A program made the position numbers and the translations under genes. Positions 1-10,000 of a stretch of 52,252 nt of DNA are shown one piece after another. The stretch spans positions 1-52,252 of the forward strand of contig JAVKDP010000038.1 in the NCBI GenBank assembly GCA_040222185.1. Reading direction: 5' to 3'. The stretch comes from JAVKDP01 sp040222185 (GTDB lineage: Bacteria > Bacteroidota > Rhodothermia > Balneolales > Balneolaceae). Numbering within the stretch: position 1 is the stretch's first letter; each line of letters begins with the position of its first letter. The notes beneath the pieces were generated by a model. That model was not told the DNA's origin and ran no database searches. It worked only from the letters and a program-made list of their open reading frames with translations.

Positions 1-977
1 TTCGGCTATATAAACTTGAAGACAGCTTTGGTGTAGATATATACCTTGATTCAGATGTTTTTGTAAAAGCCAATGCTTACCCTGATCAAAATGGTAAGGA
101 TATTCTTCTGGCACTTACCAAAGCATCTGAAAGAGAAGTTGATGTATTTACTCAACAATTTATTGCCAGGAACTGGTATCTGAATATAAATCCTGAGGAT
201 GCTCTCGAAATGGCGCCGGTAAACATACAAATAGTTCCTGGTGATAATTACAATGCCGTTAAGGATAAACTTAAGTTTGATACCATTGTTATCGATCCCG
301 GACATGGTGGAAAAGATCCGGGGAATGTCGGCTACAGAAATACTAAAGAAAAGGATATAGTTCTGGCTATCTCACTCAAACTGGGAGAATATATAAACGA
401 ATTCCTTCCAGATGTTAAAGTAGTGTACACCAGGGATGACGACACTTTTATTGACTTGTATGAAAGAGGGCCCATTGCTAACAGAGCAGAAGGTGATCTC
501 TTTGTTTCGATACATGCCGATGCATGGACCTCTTCATCAGTTAGGGGTACAACTGCATTCTTTTTGGGGCTCCACAGAAGTGAAAGTTCTTTGGAAGTAA
601 TGAAAAGAGAGAATACAGTGTTTAATAACGAGAAAAAAGAGGTAGCAGAGCTCTCTGAAGATGAGCTGTTAATTTATGAATTGGCCCATAGCGGGTATAT
701 TAATACGAGTGAGCGTATTGCTACGATGTTGGATCACCAATTTGCAAACAGGGCTGGCCGTAAATCACGGGGAGTTAAACAAGCCGGATTCGTTGTACTT
801 TATGAAGCTTCAATGCCAGCCATATTGGTTGAGACCGGTTTTTTAACAAACCCTTCGGAACAACGCTTTTTAAGCAGTGAATATGGGCAATCGATTATTG
901 CATCTGCTATCTTCAGGGCAATCCGTGATTATAAAGTGGAATATGAGAAGAGCCAGGAGTCCTCATCATCCAATTAA
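1..977 (+). CDS. N-acetylmuramoyl-L-alanine amidase (Amidase_3), 5' end cut by window
   Basis: Zinc-dependent cell-wall amidase that cleaves the bond between N-acetylmuramic acid and L-alanine of the peptide stem in the periplasm. The frame is open from base 3, so the gene begins before the window; the internal ATG at 210 is not its start. The catalytic part has the family's zinc and acid motifs in order: DPGHGGKDPG near 294, SIHADA near 507 and VETGFLTNPSE near 828. The 70 or so codons before base 210 form a hydrophilic region that may belong to an N-terminal AMIN-like or linker domain. It ends in a Ser-rich tail and is followed 13 bases later by the uridine kinase gene, probably co-transcribed. 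The family is certain; which amidase paralogue it is cannot be told from this fragment. Confidence 0.93.
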   Translation, partial: RLYKLEDSFGVDIYLDSDVFVKANAYPDQNGKDILLALTKASEREVDVFTQQFIARNWYLNINPEDALEMAPVNIQIVPGDNYNAVKDKLKFDTIVIDPGHGGKDPGNVGYRNTKEKDIVLAISLKLGEYINEFLPDVKVVYTRDDDTFIDLYERGPIANRAEGDLFVSIHADAWTSSSVRGTTAFFLGLHRSESSLEVMKRENTVFNNEKKEVAELSEDELLIYELAHSGYINTSERIATMLDHQFANRAGRKSRGVKQAGFVVLYEASMPAILVETGFLTNPSEQRFLSSEYGQSIIASAIFRAIRDYKVEYEKSQESSSSN

Positions 978-990
978 CTAATTTATTTAA

Positions 991-1611
991 ATGAAACCTT
1001 TGATTATTGGAGTTGCCGGGGGAAGTGGCTCAGGAAAAACGACTGTAGTTGAATACCTTTGTGAGCACTTTGGGCCTGATAACATCCTGCGTTTAGAGCA
1101 CGATGCTTACTATAGAGATTTAAAACACTTATCCTTTGAAGAACGCATTAAACAGAATTTTGATCACCCTGCTTCTCTCGAAACTGAACTCCTGATTCGT
1201 CATTTAAACGCTCTTTTAGAAGGTTATCCTGTTGAAGTACCTAAATACGATTTCGCGGCCCACACGAGAAAAGAAGAAAGTATTAGCGCCAAGCCTACTC
1301 AGGTTATTCTCTTAGATGGTATCCTGATTTTTAGTGAACCTGAGTTGTTAGACCTCATGGAAGTTAAAATCTTTGTAGATACTGATGATGATATCAGGCT
1401 TTTGAGAAGGTTGAAACGAGATATTATGGAAAGAGGACGTTCGGTTGAAAGCGTTATGGAACAATACGAGAAATTTGTTCGTCCAATGCACCTCGAATTT
1501 GTTGAGCCAAGTAAACGTTACGCTGATGTTATAATCCCTCGCGGCGGGAAAAACAAGGTTGCAAGAGAAATGGTTATCTCATTAATAGAACGGAAGCTTA
1601 AGGAAGCTTAA
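991..1611 (+). CDS. udk: Uridine kinase
   Basis: Phosphorylates uridine and cytidine to UMP and CMP in pyrimidine salvage, in the cytoplasm. The 206-residue length is typical for bacterial Udk. The P-loop GGSGSGKTT lies at residues 10-18, followed by the family signature LEHDAYYRDL and the segment NFDHPASLE that shapes the nucleoside pocket; LDGILIF is the later core strand. The start at 991 follows the amidase stop by 13 bases. The stop codon overlaps the stop of the convergent coaX gene by three bases, so the two genes share their ends and there is no room for a terminator between them. Confidence 0.95.
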   Translation: MKPLIIGVAGGSGSGKTTVVEYLCEHFGPDNILRLEHDAYYRDLKHLSFEERIKQNFDHPASLETELLIRHLNALLEGYPVEVPKYDFAAHTRKEESISAKPTQVILLDGILIFSEPELLDLMEVKIFVDTDDDIRLLRRLKRDIMERGRSVESVMEQYEKFVRPMHLEFVEPSKRYADVIIPRGGKNKVAREMVISLIERKLKEA

Positions 1612-2369
1612 TACCCTGTTTTGGATAGCATTGAAGCCATTCCATCAAAAATCAGGGACTGATCTATAGTTCCTGAGTTCCTTATTAGTTTGCTCACAGT
1701 CTGAGCATCCCCTCCTGTTAAAAAGAGCTCATAAGTTCCGTAGATGTTTGAAAACCTGTCCAGCATCATATTTATACCATCTGCAAAGAATATCACCTGC
1801 CCAAGTTGTAGCGATTCTTCGGTGCTTTTACCAGGGAAGTTTTTTGGAAAAGCCACTTCAATAACTGGCAACTCTGGGGCAGTTCGTTTAAAAATACTTA
1901 CCAATGAGTTAAGACCGGGCATAATAACACCACCTTTGTACACTCCATCTTCATCCATATAATCTAAGGTACAGGCGCTGCCTGCATCAATTACAACAAC
2001 TGGATTTTCAGTGATTTTTTTGGCTCCAAGACAAACCAGGTAACGATCTATCCCTAGAGTATCAGGAGTTTCGTAGTCCAGTTCTTCCTTTTTTACCTGG
2101 GAAATTCTCAACTCCTGAATCAAATGGCTTTCGATCTCTCGTTCAAGTGTATCGCTTATATCCTGCCGTACAGAAGCCAGAATAATTCGCTTGAGAGGAT
2201 AAGGATAGTTATTGATATCAAAAGCAGCCTTTTTTGCATTTTCAAAACTATGTACTGTCCATTTCCCTTCCCTTTTGAAACCCACTTTTATGGAAGAATT
2301 TCCTACATCAATAAAAAGAGTAGATTCTGTATGTTGTGAATCGAAATTGCTCATCTTTTTGTAGTACAT
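1608..2369 (-). CDS. coaX: Type III pantothenate kinase
   Basis: ATP-dependent phosphorylation of pantothenate, the first step of coenzyme A synthesis. Type III enzymes belong to the ASKHA fold. Visible motifs are the N-terminal phosphate loop LFIDVGNSSIKVG, the central TLGIDRYLVCLGA and VVIDAGSACTLDYMDEDG (a catalytic Asp region), then GGVIMPGLNS and FLTGGDA. The upstream ATG at 2367-2369 gives 253 residues; the ATG at 2352-2354 gives 248 and starts nearer the conserved domain, so either is possible. It is divergent from the dehydrogenase at 2406 and convergent with udk, with which it overlaps at the stop. Confidence 0.92.
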   Translation of the reverse strand: MYYKKMSNFDSQHTESTLFIDVGNSSIKVGFKREGKWTVHSFENAKKAAFDINNYPYPLKRIILASVRQDISDTLEREIESHLIQELRISQVKKEELDYETPDTLGIDRYLVCLGAKKITENPVVVIDAGSACTLDYMDEDGVYKGGVIMPGLNSLVSIFKRTAPELPVIEVAFPKNFPGKSTEESLQLGQVIFFADGINMMLDRFSNIYGTYELFLTGGDAQTVSKLIRNSGTIDQSLIFDGMASMLSKTGY

Positions 2370-2405
2370 TTAAACATTAACAGAATACGAAATCCATCAC
2401 TTAGT

Positions 2406-3125
2406 ATGAATCTTCAATCAAAAATAGCGATAGTAACCGGAGCGAGCAGCGGAATAGGAGCAGAATTCAGTAAAATGCTAACTGAAGGCGGAGCCACAGT
2501 ATATGGATTGGCCAGAAGCGGAGATAAACTTGAGGAGATTAAATCTCATCTGGGCGACTCCTTTATCCCGGTAACAATGGATATCACAAAGTATGAACTG
2601 GTTGAAGACTGGGTTAAAAAGACGTTCAATGATAATCATTTACCTGACATTTTAGTCAATAACGCAGGTCTTGGTTATTTCGCTGATGTAGATGATCTAA
2701 GTTTAGAACAATGGCACACTATGCTTGATGTGAACCTATCTGGAGTTTTCTACATCACACGACTTATCACCCCTTTGATGAAGAAGAATAAAGCGGTTTG
2801 CCACATTGCCAATATTGCTTCTGTAGCAGGATTAATGGGTAATCCTCAAATCTCGGGATATAATGCTACCAAGTTCGGATTAAGAGGCTTTAGTGAATCT
2901 CTTTTTAAAGAACTTCGCTTTGATGGAATAAAAGTAACATGTTTCTTCCCGGGATCTATTGCCACAAACTTCTTCAATTCAATTGAAGCTATTAACCTTC
3001 ATCCGAATATGATGCAACCTGTTGATGTAGCAAATTCATTGAAGTACGTACTTGAAACACCTGACAATTTCCTTATCAATGAAATTACGATGCGCCCGTT
3101 AAACCCAAAACCGCCACAAAATTGA
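2406..3125 (+). CDS. SDR family NAD(P)-dependent oxidoreductase
   Basis: Classical short-chain dehydrogenase/reductase of 239 residues. The cofactor-binding TGASSGIG lies at residues 11-18, NNAG at 85-88, a catalytic Ser near 129 and the catalytic pair Tyr142-x3-Lys146 (YNATK). The GARS-like residues after the second strand (GLARSGDKL) suggest NADP(H), since a basic residue there usually binds the 2'-phosphate; this is inference. The substrate cannot be predicted. It is followed 10 bases later by the DUF4296 lipoprotein gene, probably in one transcript. No signal peptide, so cytoplasmic. Confidence 0.9.
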   Translation: MNLQSKIAIVTGASSGIGAEFSKMLTEGGATVYGLARSGDKLEEIKSHLGDSFIPVTMDITKYELVEDWVKKTFNDNHLPDILVNNAGLGYFADVDDLSLEQWHTMLDVNLSGVFYITRLITPLMKKNKAVCHIANIASVAGLMGNPQISGYNATKFGLRGFSESLFKELRFDGIKVTCFFPGSIATNFFNSIEAINLHPNMMQPVDVANSLKYVLETPDNFLINEITMRPLNPKPPQN

Positions 3126-3135
3126 TTCACGGTTT

Positions 3136-3492
3136 ATGAGAGCACATTACTTTGCATTGGTATTAACCAGTCTCCTTCTATTTTCAGGTTGTGAAGAAGA
3201 GTATATGTCTGAACCAGAAAACCTTATCCCTGAAGACAACTATATAGATCTTCTAGTTGAGTTGCAGCTTTTTGATGCGTTGATTTATACCAGCGATTCA
3301 CTGTCATACACAGATTCATTGAAAATAGAACTTTTCAAATATTACGAAACCACAGAGGAAGATTTCTTTCTTTCTCACCGATACTACCAAAGTAAAATTC
3401 CGGAACATAAAGTTCGCTTAGACTCTGTTCTCAAATTTATTGATGAACAAAAACTTCTTATAAACCAGGAACCTGATTCTTTAGAAAATTAA
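3136..3492 (+). CDS. DUF4296-type lipoprotein
   Basis: A 118-residue protein with a lipoprotein signal peptide: hydrophobic residues 5-16, then a lipobox LLLFSGC with Cys at about 19. The mature part is acidic and helical, with the segment ENLIPEDNYIDLLVELQLFDALIY, which is the hallmark of DUF4296, a Bacteroidota/Balneolota family of unknown function. Known of the family: small outer-membrane-associated lipoproteins with no assigned role. It lies 10 bases after the dehydrogenase gene and its last 12 bases overlap the 3' end of the convergent recQ. Confidence 0.8.
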   Translation: MRAHYFALVLTSLLLFSGCEEEYMSEPENLIPEDNYIDLLVELQLFDALIYTSDSLSYTDSLKIELFKYYETTEEDFFLSHRYYQSKIPEHKVRLDSVLKFIDEQKLLINQEPDSLEN

Positions 3493-5415
3493 ACTATAAT
3501 ATCCCGGTCTTTTTTCGTCAGGGCTTATCATCTCTTCATTAACCAGGTATTGAATCACTGAAATCACTTTCTGCTTGCTCCACCCTGCTTCTTCCTTCAA
3601 TTCCTGGCGGCTCTTGCTTTGCTCGATTAGAATATTGAATCCAAGTCTTATATCGTTCGAAGATATTTCATCACCTTTCTCTATTTTCGAGTTCTGAATA
3701 CAGTTATCGCAAAACCCACAAGGTTTTGCCGATGTATCTCCAAAATAATTTCTCAGATATTGTTCTCTGCATTCATTAGTAACAGCATATCCATTCATCC
3801 GTTCTAATTTTGCTAGCATATTCTCCCGATATGATTCTACCGCCTCTTTAGTAAGTGGAAGATCCCTTGATCTGGCCTCTAAAAGTTTTATCAGGTTTCG
3901 TTTATTGTAAACTGTGAAAGAAAGAATGGAGTCATTTTGCATCAAAACATTAAGCCCCTTTATCAATGCATTCCTGGTTATACCCAGCCTTTCTAGCACC
4001 ATATCTAATTCGAGGTCTACCATATCCGAAAAAGCGAAATAACCAAACATACGCTCCAGTTTATCAACAAACTCTGCTTTCTCAGGATTTTGACACCGCT
4101 CTTTGAACCTCATCATCATTTCCTGACTCAAGGTAAACTGTAGACTAACCATCGAGGGGATATCTTCATCAACCACAACAACACCAAATTGGGCCAACAG
4201 TTTAATTGATGATGCACAAATTGCTTTAGGGAGTGCCGACCGGGTTTGAATATGTTCAAGCTGGTAACCAACTGGCTGTTCCATAACCGAACCTACGGCT
4301 AATGAAAGAGCATCACCTAAGGCTGTATATACTTTCTGAAGCTGATCCCAGGTGGGATAATTATCTTCAAGTCGTTTTCGGGCTTTTAAATAATCGGAAT
4401 TTCTATACAAGAGCATTGGAAAGCTTTCTTCCCCATCTCGTCCTGCTCTACCTGCTTCCTGGTAGTAGGCTTCAATCGAATAGGGCATCTCTTCATGAAT
4501 AACATACCTGCAATCAGGTTTATCAATCCCCATTCCAAAGGCATTGGTTGCTACTACTAGAGGAGTCTCTCCTGATATCCAACGCCCTTGAATTTCTTTT
4601 CGAAGACCTGGTTCAATTCCTGCATGATATGCCTCAGTCTTAATCCCTTTTCTTGAGAAATTATCCGCCCAGGCTTCACAATTTCTTCTTGTTCCTCCAT
4701 AAATTAATCCATCTCCTTTTTCGGAAGCTTTCTTTACAGAGTTAATCATCACTTCCCTTTTTTTCTCAGTGTGGGTAACCCACCATTTCAAATTTGGTCG
4801 GCTGAAGCCCTGTGAAACGACACTTGGTTCGTTAAATTGGAGGTTAGACAGAATATCCTCTCTAACTTCCGGGGTTGCTGTAGCTGTGAGTGCAATCCAT
4901 CTCACCCGATCAGCAATTAATTCTAAGGCAGGCCTTATTTCCCTGTAAGATGGTCGAAAATCATGTCCCCATTGGGAAATACAATGTGCTTCATCTATTG
5001 CTACTAAATCTATATTCAACCTTTCAAGCTCTGCCTGGAATAGAGCCGTCTTAAGCCGTTCTGGCGCACAATACAGTAGCTTATACATTCCGTTTCGTGC
5101 ATTCACAAGGCGTTGTTCTACTTCATACTTTGGGATTGTACTATTTATGAAGGTAGCAGGAATTTTATTGTCATTAAGTTGCTGAACCTGATCCTGCATA
5201 AGTGCAACTAAGGGTGAAACCACTAAGGTCAGCCCTTCAAATACCAGAGCAGGAACCTGGTAGCATAACGACTTCCCTCCTCCTGTTGGAAATAAAGCAA
5301 GTGTATCTTTTCCATCTAAAACAGATCGGATAACATCACCCTGGCCTTTACGGAATGAAGTATACCCCCAATATTGGGAGAGTTTCCCTTCCGCTATTTT
5401 GAACAAATCTTGCAA
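3481..5415 (-). CDS. recQ: ATP-dependent DNA helicase RecQ
   Basis: 3'-5' DNA helicase of 644 residues used in recombination repair. Helicase motifs seen: motif I FPTGGGKS at 43-49, motif II IDEAHCISQWGHDFRPSYR at about 141-159 (DEAH plus the RecQ aromatic-rich loop), SAT-like LTATATPEVR, and ATNAFGMGIDKPDCRYVIH to EAGRAGRDG in the second RecA lobe. Winged-helix-like sequence follows, then a zinc cluster (CREQYLRNYFG...CGFCDNC) near residues 545-570 and a short C-terminal helical-hairpin/WH tail. No clear HRDC domain is visible, which fits the form common in this phylum. Stop codon overlaps the lipoprotein gene. Confidence 0.95.
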   Translation of the reverse strand: MQDLFKIAEGKLSQYWGYTSFRKGQGDVIRSVLDGKDTLALFPTGGGKSLCYQVPALVFEGLTLVVSPLVALMQDQVQQLNDNKIPATFINSTIPKYEVEQRLVNARNGMYKLLYCAPERLKTALFQAELERLNIDLVAIDEAHCISQWGHDFRPSYREIRPALELIADRVRWIALTATATPEVREDILSNLQFNEPSVVSQGFSRPNLKWWVTHTEKKREVMINSVKKASEKGDGLIYGGTRRNCEAWADNFSRKGIKTEAYHAGIEPGLRKEIQGRWISGETPLVVATNAFGMGIDKPDCRYVIHEEMPYSIEAYYQEAGRAGRDGEESFPMLLYRNSDYLKARKRLEDNYPTWDQLQKVYTALGDALSLAVGSVMEQPVGYQLEHIQTRSALPKAICASSIKLLAQFGVVVVDEDIPSMVSLQFTLSQEMMMRFKERCQNPEKAEFVDKLERMFGYFAFSDMVDLELDMVLERLGITRNALIKGLNVLMQNDSILSFTVYNKRNLIKLLEARSRDLPLTKEAVESYRENMLAKLERMNGYAVTNECREQYLRNYFGDTSAKPCGFCDNCIQNSKIEKGDEISSNDIRLGFNILIEQSKSRQELKEEAGWSKQKVISVIQYLVNEEMISPDEKRPGYYSLIF

Positions 5416-5481
5416 ATATTATCCTTAAATTCACTTTTTATTGAAGGTATTGAATATGATGTCCCATCCAAAAAGAAAACT

Positions 5482-6465
5482 ATGTTAGGTATACAGCCCA
5501 CTTTATTTATTCTCTTTTTTTTGCTTTTTAACAACTGTAAAAGTACTGATCTAATACAAGAAAATGAGATAGACTACAAAGAAGAAATGAGGACTTTTGT
5601 GAAAGAAATTAGTGCTTTTGCAAAAAAACAAGATCCCGAGTTCATTGTGATTCCTCAAAATGGGCATCGACTTATTTCCACCACAGGGGAACCTAACGGT
5701 TCAGCCATAACCAGTTATTTAGAAGCTGTTGATGCACTTGGGCAAGAGGATTTATACTATGGTTATGAATTGGATGATATATCCACACCTGATGATGCCA
5801 CTAAATATTTAGAATTTTTCCTGGACCTGGGTAAAGCTGCTGGTAAAAAAATCTTTGTCACTGATTACGCATTTACTCAATCCAAGATGACCGATTCTTA
5901 TCTCAAAAACTCCGTAAGAGGGTATGTGTCATTTGCTGCTGATCAACGAGACCTGAATAATATCCCCTCCTATCCTGCACGAATCTGGAGCGAAAACAAT
6001 AATTCGGTTACTAATATTCAAAACGCCAAAAATTTTCTTTACCTCATAAATCCCGGAGCTTTTAATTCAAAAAATGAATACCTGAATGCTATAGCTGAAA
6101 CTAACTATGATATGGTAATCATGGACGCCTTTTATATGGGTGAAATCTTAACCAGTGCTGATCTTGAGCTGATAAGAACCAAAGCCAACGGAGGTTCTCG
6201 CCTGCTTATTAGTTATATGAGTGTCGGTGAAGCTGAAGATTACCGCTATTACTGGGATAGTTCATGGGAAATAGGTGCACCATCCTGGTTAATTGCTGAA
6301 AACCCGAATTGGGGCGGAAATTATAAAGTTTCTTACTGGGAAGATGAATGGAAACAATACATCATCGGGAATGCAGATTCCTACCTGCAGAAGATTATTG
6401 ATATGGGCTTTGATGGAACCTATTTAGATATAATCCAGGGTTTCGAATACTTTGAATTCAGATAA
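5482..6465 (+). CDS. TM1410/MJ1477-type (GH114-like) putative glycoside hydrolase, lipoprotein
   Basis: Probable secreted TIM-barrel glycosidase-like protein, related to endo-alpha-1,4-polygalactosaminidases. The frame runs from 5374 but the ATG at 5482 is preferred, because it begins a lipoprotein signal (hydrophobic residues 5-16, then FNNC) and avoids overlap with recQ. Family features in the mature part: VDALGQEDLYYGY, the stretch YDMVIMDAFYMG, LLISYMSVGEAEDYRYYWD (conserved acidic residues after a beta strand) and the C-terminal GFDGTYLDIIQGFEYF. These match the pattern of the family often mislabelled 'cysteinyl-tRNA synthetase-like'. The substrate is unknown. Convergent with the CBS gene, whose stop is directly adjacent. 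Confidence 0.78.
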   Translation: MLGIQPTLFILFFLLFNNCKSTDLIQENEIDYKEEMRTFVKEISAFAKKQDPEFIVIPQNGHRLISTTGEPNGSAITSYLEAVDALGQEDLYYGYELDDISTPDDATKYLEFFLDLGKAAGKKIFVTDYAFTQSKMTDSYLKNSVRGYVSFAADQRDLNNIPSYPARIWSENNNSVTNIQNAKNFLYLINPGAFNSKNEYLNAIAETNYDMVIMDAFYMGEILTSADLELIRTKANGGSRLLISYMSVGEAEDYRYYWDSSWEIGAPSWLIAENPNWGGNYKVSYWEDEWKQYIIGNADSYLQKIIDMGFDGTYLDIIQGFEYFEFR

Positions 6466-6924
6466 CTACCAGGTCTCGTTCTTCAGATTCTGGACTGCAT
6501 TCATAATATCACGCTGACTAATCTGCCCTACCAGTTTTCCATTTTCGAGTACCGGAAAACGTCTTAATCTGCGTTCCAGGAAAAAATTAGCTACTTCCAG
6601 GATGTTATCATCAGGTTTAACTGTGACAGGATCTTTAGTCATGTACTCAGAAACAGTTCCCAGCAAGGATGGACTATTGTTGTATTTACCTTTAACCACC
6701 TCTTTGAGGCAATCTCCTTCGGAAAGAATCCCAATGAGATTTCCATTCTTATCTATTACAGGAGCTCCTGATATCTTTTTATCCAATAATGTCTGAATAG
6801 CCTCATGCATGTATTGATCAGGCTCAAAACAGATAAGCTGCTTAGTCATGAAGTCTTTAACATGAAGTGCCTGGGGAGTGAATTTAGGTGGCTTCGATCT
6901 CGCACCTTGATAACTAATAACCAT
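6466..6924 (-). CDS. CBS domain-containing protein
   Basis: Two tandem CBS motifs forming a Bateman module that usually binds an adenine nucleotide. The first is VKDFMTKQLICFEPDQYMHEAIQTL...GAPVIDKNGNLIGILSEGDCL, the second VSEYMTKDPVTVKPDDNILEVANFFLERRLRRFPVLENGKLVGQISQRDIM. No catalytic or DNA-binding domain is attached. The frame allows a start at 6957, but the ATG at 6922-6924 (MVISYQGARS) is preferred: the upstream start lies against the A/T-rich terminator of the next gene. What it regulates cannot be inferred from the neighbours. Confidence 0.85.
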   Translation of the reverse strand: MVISYQGARSKPPKFTPQALHVKDFMTKQLICFEPDQYMHEAIQTLLDKKISGAPVIDKNGNLIGILSEGDCLKEVVKGKYNNSPSLLGTVSEYMTKDPVTVKPDDNILEVANFFLERRLRRFPVLENGKLVGQISQRDIMNAVQNLKNETW

Positions 6925-6955
6925 AATAATCGGGGTTAGTTCATATATACTGTAC

Positions 6956-6987
6956 AAAAAAAACCTGAATGAATCAGGTTTTTTTAG
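6956..6987 (-). terminator. Intrinsic terminator after the LamG gene
   Basis: Inverted repeat AAACCTGA / TCAGGTTT (6961-6968 with 6974-6981) with a 5-base loop, flanked by an A run on the left and a T run on the right. Read on the minus strand it sits 30 bases after the LamG gene stop and ends in a T tract, so it would terminate that transcript before the CBS gene. It is symmetric and could work in both directions. Confidence 0.8.
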
Positions 6988-7017
6988 CTATATCCGATTT
7001 TAGGAAGGTTCTTCTGA

Positions 7018-10000
7018 TTACTTAATCAATGTAAATTTCTTAATACTCGAGTATTTATTTGTTCTCAATTCATAGAGGTAGATGCCTGAGGCAAGATTTG
7101 AAGCATTGAAATTAACCTGGTATCGTCCTGCAGTTTTTGTTTCGTCTACTAAATTAGCAACAAGGCGCCCAGTTATATCAAATACTTTTAAAGTCACATT
7201 ACCCGACTCAGGCAGGTCAAACTTTATTGTTGTACTTGGGTTGAAAGGGTTTGGGAAGTTTTGATAGAGTAGATACTCTTCAGGTATATATATGTTTCCT
7301 TCATCGAAAGTTCCAGTCGAGTCTATTGGCCATTCTCCTTCAGAATATAAATGCCGAATTGCAGAGTCTTCTAATGCATAGCTATAGATTCTAATATCAT
7401 CCATGGCCCCAACAAAGCTAAACTGGGAAGCACCTGAATTTCCTCTCCCAGCGTACATACTGAAATCTTCCTGATTTGTGACGTAACCAGAATAGCCTAC
7501 TATCTTTTCAGAACTTATTTCCACTTGATTATCGACATAAACTCGAAGTGTACTATCTCTATCAAAAACTACTCCAATATGATGCCATTTGTCATCTAAA
7601 AAACTATTTTCTCCGTAAAGAACTAATGTAGAATCACCTTGATCCGCGTCTTCGAATATCATTCTGATTTTTCCTAACTCATCAAGTGCCAGTGACCACC
7701 TTGCCTCTCCATCCGTAACAAAATCAGATCCTTTTCTTAAAATCTGATATTGAGATTTCCCAGAGCTAGTAGGTTTTACCCAAACAGAAATAGAAAAATC
7801 CTCTCTAGCGAATTCTATTGTGTCACTAGATCCAAAATCTATATAGTCTGAACCATCGAAGTAGTACGCACTATTCATTCTATCAAACCTATCTTCAGTG
7901 AGTTCACTCCCAAAAACTATTCCATTGTTATTAAAACCACTGGAATCAATAGCATTTCCATCAAAAGGATAGTAAGCTATTAAAGTATCCGCAACGGTCC
8001 CTGTACTATCGACTGGTGGTGGAGGTAGAGGCCAGTCTCCCTTTGTAAAGGATGCTATGATTGCGGAGTCACTTAAAACATAATTATAGATTTTTATATC
8101 ATCTATAGAACCTTTAAAAAACCGGGTTGAAAGTGAATTTACGGAAGCTTTTCCAATGGTTATTGGTGCCCCATGATTAATCACCTCTCCATCATGTTCA
8201 ACGGTAACAATATGTTCACCGTTTACATATAATGAGTTACTGGAAGTATCTACAATACCAACAATATGGTACCATCGATCTGCATAAATTGGGCTGTCCA
8301 TCCATGTATAAACAGATGCATCAGACCCATTGCTAACTGCATTGTAAAATCCAAATGATCCTTCTTCCCGTGTTAGCATAAAGCTATAATCACGAATAGC
8401 ACTTGTACCAAATGATTTCCATATTAAACCATCTCCAGTCGTTTTAGTTGGATCATTCGTTTTATTAAACCAAAACTCAATTGTCTTTGTAATAGATGTG
8501 AATACCAGGTCATCAGAAATTTCTATGTAATCATTCAAGCCATCAAAGGCATACGCACTGTTCAAATTCCCAAACCTATCTTCTGCTAAAAGAGGACCAA
8601 ATACCTGTCCATCATTTCCAAAACCACTTGAATCTGAGGCATCTCCATTAAAAGGATAATGAGCAACTAATGTATCCGGAACCACCTCTTCAGATATTGG
8701 CCAACCGCCACTCGAGTAAGAATCCAAGATAGCTGACTCATTTAGGGCATAATTATAAATCTTAATATCATCAATCTTTCCTCTAAAATATCGATTTGAT
8801 AATGATGATGAAGATGACCTTCCTATTGAAATAGGTGCTCCATGATTAATAACCTCTCCATCATGTTCTTCAGTCACAATGTGCTGACCATTTATGTAAA
8901 GTGAATTGCTTGATGTATCTATCACACCAACTACGTGATACCATGTTGCTGATTCGATAAAGTTTGAAACTTCTGTATAAACCGATGCTTCTGAACCGTT
9001 GCTTACTGCATTATATATATCGAATGGAGGGAGTTTATTTCGTATCTGAAAACTAAAGTCTCGATTAGCATCCGTATCAAATGACTTCCATATCAAACCT
9101 TCTGCAAAACCAATCGACTCATATATGAATGAGTTTGTCTTGTTAAACCAAAACTCAACTGTTTTTGTAGGAGATGTAAAAGTTGAATCGTCAGGAATCT
9201 CTATAAAGTCATTTATTCCATCAAAAGAATAAGCACTATTCGGGTTACCAAACCGATCTTCTGTTAAACTTGCGCCGAATACTTGCCCATCATTCTCAAA
9301 GCCACTGGAATCCGCCGCACTTTCATCAAAAGGATAGTAAGCTATTAAAGTATCTGGAATAGTTACCTCGGGTATAGGCCAACCTCTTTCTTTATATAAA
9401 TCTAAAATCAAAGAATCAGAAATTGCATAGTTATAAATTCTAATGTCATCGATTAAGCCGTCAAAGTTTCTATCAAATAACCTGGATGTTCCTATCAGTA
9501 ATGTCTCGTTTGGATTTGACATACTACTATTATCATCAGCGAGTCCAATACCAATTAACTCACCATTTATATATCCATAAACACTAGTATCCCTTCGAAC
9601 CATTATTAAATGATACCAATTATCCTCTTCTATCTCTTGTTCCCAGGGTTCTTCAGTATTTCCCTCTTTAAACCTAAAAATCCCATTAATCATAGATATC
9701 CCGAAAGCCCCGTTTTCTAGCAAATCAGAATCCTGATTTAATACTATCTGATGATTAAAAACTGAGTCAATAACAACATGTGGCTTCACCCAAATAGATA
9801 CTGATCGTTCAGGAAAGTCAAAGCTTGTATTAGTATTGATATAGTCATTATCCCCATCAAAAAAGTAAGCACTATTCGGGTTACCAAACCGATCTTCTGT
9901 TAAACTTGCACCGAATACTTCCCCGTCATTACCAAAACCGCTTGAATCAGATGCATTCCCGTTAAAAGAATAATAGGCAACCAGTGTATCTACCGAAGTC

